Shown: positions 1-8,241 of the stretch, piece after piece
How positions within the stretch are numbered: the first letter of the stretch is position 1
Layout of the letters: the number at the start of each line of letters is the position of its first letter
Assembly (NCBI GenBank): GCA_024405115.1
Contig: JAKSPD010000007.1
Coordinates: 1 to 59,075, forward strand
Direction: 5' to 3'
DNA from: Lachnospiraceae bacterium
Lineage (GTDB): Bacteria; Bacillota; Clostridia; Lachnospirales; Lachnospiraceae
Length of the DNA: 59,075 bases
Translations under genes and position numbers: made by a program
Notes under the pieces: model-generated
The model's input: only the letters and a program-made list of their open reading frames with translations
What the model was told of the DNA's origin: nothing
Databases searched by the model: none

Positions 1-45
1 TATATCGCCTTCTGTCAAAGTAAATCGAACGGTCTTCAACTTAAA

Positions 46-101
46 TGCAACGAAATATCGCAGAATTTCCTTATTTTTCAAAGCTTTCAGAATTCGTTGC
101 A
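46..101 (-). terminator. possible hairpin downstream of the transketolase operon
   Basis: A 9-bp perfect inverted repeat (TGCAACGAA at 46-54, TTCGTTGCA at 93-101) starts just after the stop codon at 103. The loop is long (38 bases) and only a short T-rich stretch follows on the minus strand, so it is a weak terminator candidate. The remaining bases 1-45 hold nothing else I can name. Confidence 0.25.
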
Positions 102-102
102 C

Positions 103-1065
103 TTACTTTGAAAACTGGCCGGCTTTCTTTGCAACTGCTTCTTTTGCCTTTGCTGCAATTCCCTCAGCTGTGATTCCGAATGCTTCCAGAACTGCGGGGG
201 CCTTACCCGAACGTCCGAATTCGTCGTTTACGCCGTGGCGTACAACGGGAACGGGATATTCTTCTGAAAGAAGCTCCGATACAGCCGCACCGAGTCCGCC
301 GATCACGTTTGCTTCTTCTGAAGTAACGATAGCGCCGGTCTCCTTTGCGCACTTAAGAACAAGCTCCTTATCCAGAGGCTTGATGGTGTGCATATCAACT
401 ACTCTTGCGCTGATTCCGTCAGCCTCAAGAAGCTCTGCAGCCTTAAGAGCCATCTGTACATTCATACCAACAGCAATGATGGTAACATCTGTTCCGTCCT
501 TAAGAACGATTCCTTTTCCGATCTCAAACTTGTAGCCGGGAATGGTATCGGTAACCGTTTCAACCGCAAGACGTCCGAGTCTCATATAAGCAGGTCCGTC
601 ATAATTGATCAGAGCTTCTACAGCCTGCTGCATCTCATATCCGTCGCAGGGGCAGAGAACTGTCATTCCGGGGATAACACGCATGATGGCGAAATCCTCG
701 ATACACTGATGTGTAGCTCCGTCTTCACCAACAGAAAGTCCGCCGTGAGAACCGATGATCTTCACATTAAGTCCGGGGTAGCATACAGAGTTTCTTACCT
801 GCTCCCATGCACGTCCGGCACTGAACATTGCAAAGCTGTTTACAAAGGGCTTGAAACCGCAGGTTGACATTCCGGCTGCAACACCGACCATGTCACCTTC
901 TGCAATACCCATATCAAAGAATCTTTCCGGACATGCAGCCTGGAAATACTTACTCATTGTTGCTCCGGCAAGGTCTGTCTCGAAAACAACAAGCTCAGGA
1001 TACTTATCTGCAACTGCAGCAAGAGCCTTACCATAGGCTTCACGTGTAGCGATTTTCTCTCCCAT
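103..1065 (-). CDS. transketolase, C-terminal subunit
   Basis: Encodes 320 residues matching the pyrimidine-binding and C-terminal domains of transketolase as a separate chain. With the N-terminal subunit just upstream it would form a thiamine diphosphate enzyme moving two-carbon units between sugar phosphates in the cytosol. The GIAE motif at residues 53-56 carries the glutamate (E56) that in this superfamily activates the cofactor, and GATHQ at 116-120 is a typical active-site segment. The start is supported by GGAGGG seven bases upstream. It lies two bases after the N-terminal subunit gene, so both are probably translated in equal amounts. Split transketolases resemble 1-deoxyxylulose-5-phosphate synthase, but the two-chain layout argues for transketolase. 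Confidence 0.9.
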   Translation of the reverse strand: MGEKIATREAYGKALAAVADKYPELVVFETDLAGATMSKYFQAACPERFFDMGIAEGDMVGVAAGMSTCGFKPFVNSFAMFSAGRAWEQVRNSVCYPGLNVKIIGSHGGLSVGEDGATHQCIEDFAIMRVIPGMTVLCPCDGYEMQQAVEALINYDGPAYMRLGRLAVETVTDTIPGYKFEIGKGIVLKDGTDVTIIAVGMNVQMALKAAELLEADGISARVVDMHTIKPLDKELVLKCAKETGAIVTSEEANVIGGLGAAVSELLSEEYPVPVVRHGVNDEFGRSGKAPAVLEAFGITAEGIAAKAKEAVAKKAGQFSK

Positions 1066-1067
1066 GA

Positions 1068-1901
1068 TTAACCCTCCAATTCCTTAATAACTGCTTCGAG
1101 TTCTGCCTTAGCAACTGCGAACTGCTCATCGTTGGGTGCCTTTCCATGCCAGCCAGCCTGGTTTTCCATGAAGCTGACTCCCTTGCCCTTAACTGTCTTT
1201 GCAAGGATCATTGTGGGCTGTCCCTTTGTTTCCTTAGCTTCCTTATATGCTGCAGCCAGTGAATCGAAATCATGTCCGTCGCACTTTACAACATGCCATC
1301 CGAAAGCTTCAAACTTCTTGTCAAGAGGCTCTGTGGGCATAACGTCAGCTGTCTTTCCATCGATCTGAAGTCCGTTAACGTCTACAAGTGCACAGAGGTT
1401 GTCAAGCTTATACTTGTTGGCAGCCATCATTGCTTCCCAAACCTGACCTTCAGCGATTTCTCCATCACCCATAATTGCATATACGCGGTAATCTTTCTTA
1501 GAAACCTTTCCAGCAAGTGCCATTCCTACTGCAGTTGAGATTCCCTGTCCAAGAGAACCTGTTGACATGTCAACGCCGGGATTGTACTTCATTTCTACGT
1601 GTCCTGACATATGTCCATCGATTCTACGGAACATCTTAAGGTCTTCAACCGGGAAGAATCCCTTAAGTGCAAGAACGGGATATACAGCAGGTGAGCAATG
1701 ACCCTTTGACATTACAAAACGGTCACGATCCTCCCAGTGAGGATTCTTAACATCAACATTCATCTCTTCAAAATAGAGATATGTAAGTGCATCGATGCAG
1801 GAAAGAGATCCACCCGGATGTCCTGATGCTGCATCATGTACCATGGTTACTGCAAGAAGTCTAGCCTTAGCAGCTTCCAGGCTTAACATTTTCTTATCCA
1901 T
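1068..1901 (-). CDS. transketolase, N-terminal subunit
   Basis: Encodes 277 residues forming the thiamine-diphosphate-binding half of a split transketolase. GHPGG (27-31) and SKGHCSPA (about 65-72) are substrate and cofactor contact segments, and GDGE at 145-148 followed by N176 is the metal/diphosphate-binding signature. I chose the ATG at 1901, preceded by TTGGAGGAAACA; a TTG four codons upstream is part of that ribosome-binding site. The partner subunit follows directly and malic enzyme precedes it, so the three probably form one transcript. The pairing suggests coordinated supply of pentose phosphates and reducing power, which is inference. Confidence 0.9.
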   Translation of the reverse strand: MDKKMLSLEAAKARLLAVTMVHDAASGHPGGSLSCIDALTYLYFEEMNVDVKNPHWEDRDRFVMSKGHCSPAVYPVLALKGFFPVEDLKMFRRIDGHMSGHVEMKYNPGVDMSTGSLGQGISTAVGMALAGKVSKKDYRVYAIMGDGEIAEGQVWEAMMAANKYKLDNLCALVDVNGLQIDGKTADVMPTEPLDKKFEAFGWHVVKCDGHDFDSLAAAYKEAKETKGQPTMILAKTVKGKGVSFMENQAGWHGKAPNDEQFAVAKAELEAVIKELEG

Positions 1902-1936
1902 TGTTTCCTCCAAGATAATTTGTTTGATTTATTGGA

Positions 1937-3109
1937 TCAAAGTCTTGCGACTCCTGATTTCCTTGCTGCTTCTGCAACTGCCTTTGCAACAACGGGTCCA
2001 ACTCTCTTATCGAATGCCTTCGGGATGATGTAATCAGCTGAAAGCTCTTCATCTGTGATGAGACCTGCAAGTGCAAGTGAGGCTGCCATCTTCATGTCCT
2101 CGTTGATATCCTTTGCCCTTACATCGAACGTTCCACGGAAAATGCCGGGGAATGCAAGCACGTTGTTAACCTGGTTGGGATAATCCGATCTTCCTGTTGC
2201 GATAACGGCAGCTCCACCTTCCTTTGCATCCTCAGGGAATATTTCAGGTGTGGGGTTAGCACATGCAAAGATGATTGCGTCCTTAGCCATTGTCTTTACC
2301 ATGTCAGTGGTAACTGTTCCGGGAGCTGAAACTCCGATAAATATGTCGGCACCTACGAGCATGTCTGCGAGGCTTCCAGCCTTGCGCTCAAGGTTGGTAA
2401 CTTCTGCCATTTCTTCCTTGATCCAGTTAAGTCCGTCACGTCCTTTATAGATTGCACCCTTACGGTCGCACATCGTGATATCCTTGAAACCGTATGAAAG
2501 GAGAAGCTTTACGATAGCGATTGCGGCAGCGCCTGCGCCTGAAGTAACAATCTTAACTTCTTCCTTCTTCTTATTGACAACCTTAAGGGCATTGATGAGA
2601 CCTGCAAGTGTGATAACAGCTGTACCGTGCTGGTCATCATGGAAAATCGGGATGTCGCATCTTTCCTTGAGCTTTCTTTCAATTTCGAAACACCTGGGAG
2701 CTGCAATATCCTCAAGGTTAATTCCACCGAATGATCCTGAAATCAGTGCGACGGTGTTAACGATTTCATCAACATCCTTACTCTTTACACAGAGCGGGAA
2801 TGCGTCAACATCACCAAAAGACTTGAAAAGGACACATTTTCCTTCCATAACGGGCATACCTGCCTCAGGTCCGATGTCTCCAAGACCGAGAACTGCTGTT
2901 CCGTCGGTGATGACTGCACAGAGGTTGTGACGCCTTGTAAGCTCATATGACTTATCGACATCCTTCTGGATTTCAAGACACGGCTGAGCAACTCCGGGAG
3001 TATATGCAAGGCTTAAGTCGTCTTTTGTTTCTACAGGAACGGTGGCAACAACTTCAATTTTGCCCTTCCATTCAGCATGTTTTTTTAATGATTCACTAGC
3101 GTAATCCAT
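1937..3109 (-). CDS. NAD(P)-dependent malic enzyme
   Basis: Encodes 390 residues, the length of the short bacterial malic enzymes that convert malate to pyruvate and CO2 with reduction of NAD(P). Visible signatures are YTPGVA (36-41), the GLGDIGPEAGMPVMEGK stretch with the likely catalytic Lys91, FHDDQHGTA (157-165) for metal binding, the Rossmann segment GAGAAA (191-196) and SDYPNQVNN near the C-terminus. Cofactor preference cannot be read with confidence. It is the first gene of the operon ending in split transketolase, with its own promoter upstream and an AGGAGGACAGT ribosome-binding site. Confidence 0.9.
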   Translation of the reverse strand: MDYASESLKKHAEWKGKIEVVATVPVETKDDLSLAYTPGVAQPCLEIQKDVDKSYELTRRHNLCAVITDGTAVLGLGDIGPEAGMPVMEGKCVLFKSFGDVDAFPLCVKSKDVDEIVNTVALISGSFGGINLEDIAAPRCFEIERKLKERCDIPIFHDDQHGTAVITLAGLINALKVVNKKKEEVKIVTSGAGAAAIAIVKLLLSYGFKDITMCDRKGAIYKGRDGLNWIKEEMAEVTNLERKAGSLADMLVGADIFIGVSAPGTVTTDMVKTMAKDAIIFACANPTPEIFPEDAKEGGAAVIATGRSDYPNQVNNVLAFPGIFRGTFDVRAKDINEDMKMAASLALAGLITDEELSADYIIPKAFDKRVGPVVAKAVAEAARKSGVARL

Positions 3110-3139
3110 ACTGTCCTCCTAATACACACATTTGGTGAT

Positions 3140-3168
3140 ATTCTAACACTTTCAACTTTTTCTCGCAA
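3140..3168 (-). promoter_or_regulatory. promoter of malic enzyme-transketolase operon
   Basis: On the minus strand TTGCGA (3168-3163) and TAGAAT (3145-3140) are separated by 17 bases, a good sigma-A pair, ending about 30 bases before the malic enzyme start. Confidence 0.6.
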
Positions 3169-3263
3169 TATCATTTAATCTAAATATCTATATCTATTCC
3201 GTTATAAACTATATATTATTACAATTACAGGATGTCATACCAAATATAATTTTAAAAAAGCCC

Positions 3264-3291
3264 TTTACAAATATGATTAATCTGTTATAAT
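3264..3291 (+). promoter_or_regulatory. promoter of tRNA-Pro(GGG)
   Basis: TTTACA (3264-3269) and TATAAT (3286-3291) with a 16-base spacer lie 11 bases before the tRNA 5' end on the plus strand. Confidence 0.7.
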
Positions 3292-3302
3292 AACAAGGCA
3301 AT

Positions 3303-3376
3303 CGGGGTGTGGCCCAGCTTGGTAGGGCGCTTGACTGGGGGTCAAGAGGTCGCAAGTTCAAGTCTTGTCACTCCGA
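3303..3376 (+). tRNA. tRNA-Pro (anticodon GGG)
   Basis: A 74-base cloverleaf can be drawn by hand. The acceptor stem CGGGGTG/CACTCCG has one G-U pair. The anticodon stem CTTGA/TCAAG encloses loop CTGGGGG (anticodon GGG), the T arm has TTCAAGT, and the discriminator base is A. CCA is not encoded. It is the only clear plus-strand gene in the window and converges on alaS across a two-way terminator. Confidence 0.95.
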
Positions 3377-3392
3377 TTTTTTTATTTTCAGG

Positions 3393-3429
3393 AAAAGATA
3401 CCCGGAGCCAATGGCTCCGGGTATCTTTT
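3393..3429. terminator. bidirectional terminator between tRNA-Pro and alaS
   Basis: A 17-bp perfect stem (AAAAGATACCCGGAGCC and its complement) with a 3-base loop, flanked by A/T runs on both sides. It can end both the plus-strand tRNA transcript and the minus-strand alaS transcript. Confidence 0.9.
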
Positions 3430-3441
3430 CTATTTCCATAA

Positions 3442-6093
3442 TTACTTTATCTGACTCTTTGCAATTTCCTTAGCTTTTTCAAGTGCTGCCTCTATATTGC
3501 CGGCATCCGTTCCGCCAGCCTGGGCCATCTGAGGCTTTCCGCCTCCGCGGCCTCCTACTACAGGTGCAATCTCTTTAATGATGCTGCCTGCAGAAGCACC
3601 CTTCTTTACGGCGCTGTCTGAGGCTGAAGCTACAAGCATTACCTTTCCGTCAATTACTGAAGCAAGAACGATTACTGCATCCTTAAGCTTTTCCTTAAGG
3701 CTGTCCGTAAGGGTCCTCATTGCATTTATGTCAGAAGCCTCTACCTTAACTGCCACAACCTTTACACCATTTACATCAAGTGCATCATCAGCTGCGTTAC
3801 CAAGTGAATTGCCGGCTGCCTTTGCCTTAAGGGATTCATTCTCACTCTTAAGCTTCTTGGACTCTTCAAGAAGGGCCTTGATTCTATCTGACAGTTCAGA
3901 AGCCTTGCACTTAAGAAGTGCTGCCGCTTCTGTAAGTTCATCTTCCTTTTCTTTGTAGTAATTAAGGAGGTTGTTGCCTGTAAGGGCCTCAATTCTTCTT
4001 ACACCCGCAGCTATGCCTGCTTCTGATATGATTCTGAATGAACCGATGTCAGAAGTATTCTTTACATGTGTGCCACCGCACAGTTCGATTGAATCACCCA
4101 TTGTGACAACACGGACCTTTTCACCGTACTTTTCTCCGAAGAGTGCCATTGCTCCGGTCTTCTTAGCATCGTCGATGGACATTTCCTTTGTATCAACTAC
4201 GCTCTTTAAGTTAACGGCTTCATTTACGAGCTCTTCCACCTTCTTAAGCTCTTCAGCCGTCATTGCCTGGAAGTGTGTGAAGTCAAAGCGGAGCCTGTCC
4301 TTATCATAGTATGCTCCAGCCTGCTCAACATGCTCACCGAGCACGGTCCTTAATGCCTTCTGGAGAAGGTGTGTGGCTGAATGATTCTTTGCCGTATTTC
4401 CTCTCTGTACCTTGTCAATCTTGAGTGTAACGATAGACCCTTCAGAAATCATTCCCTTTACCATTACGCCGACATGGCCTACACGTCCGCCCTTAAGGTT
4501 GATTGTTTCTTCTACCTTAAACTCACCGTCATTTGAAAAGATGATTCCAGAATCTCCTGCCTGACCGCCCATGGTTGCATAGAAAGGAGTCTTATCAGTA
4601 ATAATGGTTCCCTTATCTCCTTCTGTAAGGGCTTCGACTATTTCAGTCTCTGTCGTAAGTACAAGAACCTTTCCTGTATCCTCCTCATTCTCATATCCGG
4701 TGAAAACAGATGTGATATGGGGATCGATTTCATCATAAACAGTAGCATCAGCTCCCATATAGTTGCTGTGCTTTCTTGCATTACGTGCCATCTCCTTCTG
4801 CTGCTTCATGAACGCGTTGAAGGAATCCCTGTCAACCTCAAGACCCTTTTCAAGAAGAATCTCTTCCGTAAGGTCAATCGGGAAGCCATATGTATCATAA
4901 AGCTTGAATGAATTCTGTCCTGAAAGAACCTTTTCACCATTTTCTTCCATATCCTTAATCATGTCATTAAGGATGTTCATTCCTGTGTCGATGGTCTTAT
5001 TGAACTTTTCCTCTTCCTCCTTAAGCACCTTGAGGATCATTACTGACTTTTCCTCAAGCTCAGGATAGCCGTCCTTATTGAGTTCAATTACCCTCTTTGC
5101 CATTTCAGGCATGAATACTCCCTTTATGCCAAGCTTTCTTCCATGTCTTACGGCACGTCTGATGATTCTTCTGAGGACATATCCACGTCCTTCATTTGAT
5201 GGCATGATTCCGTCAGAAATCATGAATGTTGATGACTTCGTGTGGTCGGTAAGGATGCGGAGTGATATATCTTTTTCATGATCTGAATGATAAACTACTC
5301 CACAAAGCTCAGCAATATAATCAAGGATGGCCTTGTTTGTATCAACCGTATAGATTGATTCCTCATCCTGCACTACCATTGCAAGACGCTCAAGACCCAT
5401 TCCAGTATCTATGTTCTTCTGGATAAGTTCTGTATAATGTCCCTTTCCGTCATTATCGAACTGTGAGAAAACGACATTCCATACCTCAACGAAACGGTCG
5501 CCTTCACCGCCCATTACGTCTTCAGGACCATTGCCCCACTTCTCTCCACGGTCATAATAAATTTCCGTACAGGGGCCGCAGGGACCCTCACCATGCTCCC
5601 AGAAGTTATCTTCCTTTCCAAACTTATAGATATGGTCAGCAGGAACACCGATGACCTTGTTCCAGATTTCATATGCCTCATCGTCAGCAGGCGTTGTCTC
5701 ATTTCCGGAGAATACTGAAGGATAAAGCCTTGCAGGATCAAGTCCTACTTCCTGTGTAAGGAAATTCCAGGCAAACGGAATGGCCTCTTTTTTGAAATAA
5801 TCACCAAATGAAAAGTTTCCGAGCATCTCAAAGAAAGTACCGTGACGTGCTGTCTTTCCTACATTGTCAATATCACCGGTCCTTATACATTTCTGGCATG
5901 TCGTAACCCTTCTTCTCGGAGGAATCTCCTGCCCTGTAAAGTAAGGCTTAAGCGGAGCCATTCCTGAGTTGATAAGAAGAAGTGAATTGTCATTGTGTGG
6001 AACAAGGGAAAAGCTCTTCATCCTGAGATGACCGTTCTTCTCAAAATATTCCAGAAACATTCGCCTTAATTCATTTACGCCTCTAACCTGCAT
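3442..6093 (-). CDS. alaS: alanyl-tRNA synthetase
   Basis: Encodes 883 residues, full length for bacterial AlaRS, which charges tRNA-Ala in the cytosol. The class II catalytic core fills the N-terminal half. The editing domain shows HSATH at 571-575 and CGGTH at 672-676, the zinc-binding set that removes mischarged serine or glycine. The glycine-rich DHHA1-type C-terminal domain includes GGRGGGK near 846. The ATG at 6093 has AGAGGATATTGGT before it. No T-box leader is visible; the gene follows a small membrane protein by 21 bases and may be read from the tRNA-Pro/6S RNA promoter. Confidence 0.97.
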   Translation of the reverse strand: MQVRGVNELRRMFLEYFEKNGHLRMKSFSLVPHNDNSLLLINSGMAPLKPYFTGQEIPPRRRVTTCQKCIRTGDIDNVGKTARHGTFFEMLGNFSFGDYFKKEAIPFAWNFLTQEVGLDPARLYPSVFSGNETTPADDEAYEIWNKVIGVPADHIYKFGKEDNFWEHGEGPCGPCTEIYYDRGEKWGNGPEDVMGGEGDRFVEVWNVVFSQFDNDGKGHYTELIQKNIDTGMGLERLAMVVQDEESIYTVDTNKAILDYIAELCGVVYHSDHEKDISLRILTDHTKSSTFMISDGIMPSNEGRGYVLRRIIRRAVRHGRKLGIKGVFMPEMAKRVIELNKDGYPELEEKSVMILKVLKEEEEKFNKTIDTGMNILNDMIKDMEENGEKVLSGQNSFKLYDTYGFPIDLTEEILLEKGLEVDRDSFNAFMKQQKEMARNARKHSNYMGADATVYDEIDPHITSVFTGYENEEDTGKVLVLTTETEIVEALTEGDKGTIITDKTPFYATMGGQAGDSGIIFSNDGEFKVEETINLKGGRVGHVGVMVKGMISEGSIVTLKIDKVQRGNTAKNHSATHLLQKALRTVLGEHVEQAGAYYDKDRLRFDFTHFQAMTAEELKKVEELVNEAVNLKSVVDTKEMSIDDAKKTGAMALFGEKYGEKVRVVTMGDSIELCGGTHVKNTSDIGSFRIISEAGIAAGVRRIEALTGNNLLNYYKEKEDELTEAAALLKCKASELSDRIKALLEESKKLKSENESLKAKAAGNSLGNAADDALDVNGVKVVAVKVEASDINAMRTLTDSLKEKLKDAVIVLASVIDGKVMLVASASDSAVKKGASAGSIIKEIAPVVGGRGGGKPQMAQAGGTDAGNIEAALEKAKEIAKSQIK

Positions 6094-6114
6094 ACCAATA
6101 TCCTCTAATGTCTA

Positions 6115-6375
6115 TTATTCTTTATCTTTGTTTTCAGCTTCCTCTGGTTTAACAATGTTTCCCACAAAATCAGCTGCATCATTTTTAATTTCCTTGATTG
6201 CAATATAAGTCCTCTTAGCCGCTTCCCTGGCTTTGGCGGTGTTTGACTTAATGCAGTCATTTTCCGCATCATCACATGAATCTGACTCAGCACACTTTTT
6301 CAAATACTTAGAAAGCATATAGATTCCGCCTGCCGCAATTGCAAGTCCAACTAACTTTTCAAATCTGTCTGACAT
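6115..6375 (-). CDS. small membrane-anchored protein of unknown function
   Basis: Encodes 86 residues. Residues about 8-22 (LVGLAIAAGGIYMLS) form a short hydrophobic segment, followed by two cysteines near 28 and 34 and a charged, probably helical tail ending in acidic and lysine residues. I do not recognise the family. The start has AGGAGACCAATT upstream. It lies between the 6S RNA and alaS and may be cotranscribed with both. Confidence 0.7.
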   Translation of the reverse strand: MSDRFEKLVGLAIAAGGIYMLSKYLKKCAESDSCDDAENDCIKSNTAKAREAAKRTYIAIKEIKNDAADFVGNIVKPEEAENKDKE

Positions 6376-6406
6376 AATTGGTCTCCTAATACTTAAATTC
6401 GCAAAA

Positions 6407-6582
6407 TAACCCGAGATGCCGTCGGTTTATAAGTGACTCCCAGCTCAAAGCCAGGTGGGTTTTCTCGGATGCACTTTTGCCTTCCGCCGATGTTATGCGG
6501 CCTGACAGCCATGCAGTCAATACTGAAGTCCCTTATGTCAGTTTGTGGAAGTAATTGAATAAACCTAACAAACATCCCAGGA
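6407..6582 (-). ncRNA. ssrS: probable 6S RNA
   Basis: This 175-base stretch has the outline of 6S RNA, which binds the housekeeping RNA polymerase holoenzyme. The ends CCTGGGATGT (6581-6572) and GCATCTCGGG (6419-6410) form a 10-bp closing stem allowing G-U pairs. A second helix GGTTTAT/ATAAACC continues it, followed by an open central region with a 3'-side hairpin (CCTGGC/GCTGGG) and a distal stem. GGCATCTCGG and ATCCGAGAA are the same as, or close to, segments I remember from E. coli 6S RNA. It begins about 8 bases after tRNA-Pro(UGG) with no promoter of its own visible, so it probably arises by processing. Confidence 0.78.
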
Positions 6583-6589
6583 AAAAAAA

Positions 6590-6663
6590 TCGGAGTGACA
6601 GGATTTGAACCTGCGACATCTTGGTCCCAAACCAAGCGCTCTACCAAGCTGAGCCACACTCCG
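6590..6663 (-). tRNA. tRNA-Pro (anticodon UGG)
   Basis: A 74-base cloverleaf on the minus strand: acceptor CGGAGTG/CACTCCG, anticodon stem CTTGG/CCAAG enclosing TTTGGGA (anticodon TGG), T loop TTCAAAT, discriminator A, no encoded CCA. By hand alignment 62 of 74 bases match the tRNA-Pro(GGG) at 3303, in inverted orientation. Confidence 0.95.
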
Positions 6664-6673
6664 ATGCTACAAA

Positions 6674-6702
6674 AATATAACAGAATTATCCGATTGAGTC
6701 AA
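6674..6702 (-). promoter_or_regulatory. promoter of tRNA-Pro(UGG)/6S RNA
   Basis: TTGACT (6702-6697) and TATATT (6679-6674) with a 17-base spacer on the minus strand. The -35 lies inside the 3' end of the histidine kinase gene; the tRNA starts 10 bases after the -10. Confidence 0.7.
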
Positions 6703-8239
6703 GTGTGATATAAAATTCCACACCATTTTCAAGATTTTTTACGCCATATCCACCGCCATGTGCTTCCATTATGGCCTTAACAATTGAAAGACCGATTCCG
6801 GAACCGCCATATTCCCTGGTCCTGGCCTTATCCACTTTATAAAACTTCTCCCATATCCTGTCGAGGCTTTCCGGAGGAATATTCTCACCGTCATTATAAA
6901 CTGAAAGCTCAGCTGTTTTTACATCTTTCTTTTTCAGACATATCCTTATGTTCATGTCACCAGAAACATGATTAAGGGCATTGGTGAAATAGTTTGTAAA
7001 TACTTCCTCTATCTTAAATTCGTCTGCAATTACATTTAAAGATTCAGGGATATCGCAGGTCACGTGTGCACCTTTTTCTTCAATTTTCAGTTTTTCCTTA
7101 TCAAGGCAGTTTCTTATCAGTTCTGAAAGATCAAACTGTTCTATTGAAAGATTTGCTTCACCAAATTCATAATTGATCAGAGATGTGAGCTGCCTCACCA
7201 TCTTACTCATCTTTTTTGATTCATCCATTATTACATTACAGTAATAATCCCTGCTTTCGGGATCTTCAGCTATGCCTTCCGTAAGTCCCTCGGCATAACC
7301 TTCTATAATGGCTATGGGGGTTTTCAGTTCATGTGAAACATTTGAAATGAAATCCTTTCGCATTTCATCAACACGTTCCTTTAAATCTATGTCTTCCTGA
7401 AGTTTGATGTTAGCGTCCCTGAGGTCATTTATGGTTTTCTCAAGTTCCGATGACATCTGGTTCATCGCATTTCCAAGAACCTCAATCTCGTCATCAGATT
7501 TTCCTTCGTACTTTTCAGAAAAATCAAGAACTGACATTTTCTTAGCAATGCCGGCCAGCCGGTTTATGGGTTTTACTATGGCACCGGTAACTATTAATAT
7601 TACAGCTATTCCAATAAAAAGGGCTGCAATACCGACAATCAGTATGAACCTGTTGGTTATTGTAGAGCTTTCGACGACAGACTCCATCGGCATGGACATT
7701 ATGAAACTGGTCCTGCCATCTTTAAAATTACCCCAGCATTCAAGAAAAACAGTTCCCGACCTGCGGTCATAATTGCTCTGAACAACATAGTTTTCAGTTT
7801 CCTTTATTTTTTTATAAAGGGATTCAGGCATCAGCTCATCGCTGATGGTTCCCCTGAATTCAAGATAAGTCTGCAGCTTCATGGCGAGCCAGGCACTTTC
7901 ACGGCTTGAACCAATCAGTTCCCCTGTTTCATTATCCTTAATCAGAATATCAATGTTGGACTTGTTTGTGAGTTTTCTTAAAAGCGAGTCCGCCTGTGAC
8001 TCCTTTTCATTTGATTCTTTTTCATTTCTCAGTAAATCCGAAAATGAAAGCCCGGTCTCCGACGCCTTTAAAACAAGTTCGTTGATTGAGTCATAAGCGC
8101 TCTCTAGTTCGCTTATCTTCTGGCGCTGATAAAAAGACGCAAGAAAATAACGGTTGATAAGAATAATTGCCGTAAGTAATAATGCAATGATTGCTACATA
8201 TACAATTGTTATCCTGCCGCGCAGCGAACCCTTCTTCAT
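6686..8239 (-). CDS. two-component sensor histidine kinase
   Basis: Encodes 517 residues. A transmembrane segment (about 10-35) is followed by an extracytoplasmic sensor region (about 36-195), a second transmembrane segment (about 197-222) and a HAMP linker. The HisKA segment has the phospho-accepting His303 in VSHELKTP. The C-terminal ATPase domain shows the N box around NALNH and the G motif SGIGLSIV. It should autophosphorylate in response to an unknown surface signal and pass the phosphate to the response regulator encoded two bases upstream. The sensor region resembles nothing I can name. Confidence 0.92.
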   Translation of the reverse strand: MKKGSLRGRITIVYVAIIALLLTAIILINRYFLASFYQRQKISELESAYDSINELVLKASETGLSFSDLLRNEKESNEKESQADSLLRKLTNKSNIDILIKDNETGELIGSSRESAWLAMKLQTYLEFRGTISDELMPESLYKKIKETENYVVQSNYDRRSGTVFLECWGNFKDGRTSFIMSMPMESVVESSTITNRFILIVGIAALFIGIAVILIVTGAIVKPINRLAGIAKKMSVLDFSEKYEGKSDDEIEVLGNAMNQMSSELEKTINDLRDANIKLQEDIDLKERVDEMRKDFISNVSHELKTPIAIIEGYAEGLTEGIAEDPESRDYYCNVIMDESKKMSKMVRQLTSLINYEFGEANLSIEQFDLSELIRNCLDKEKLKIEEKGAHVTCDIPESLNVIADEFKIEEVFTNYFTNALNHVSGDMNIRICLKKKDVKTAELSVYNDGENIPPESLDRIWEKFYKVDKARTREYGGSGIGLSIVKAIMEAHGGGYGVKNLENGVEFYITLDSIG

Positions 8240-8241
8240 AT

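Noticed and set aside
6393-6659. 88-residue minus-strand reading frame
   Set aside because: It runs through tRNA-Pro and the 6S RNA; the RNA features explain the sequence and there is no ribosome-binding site.
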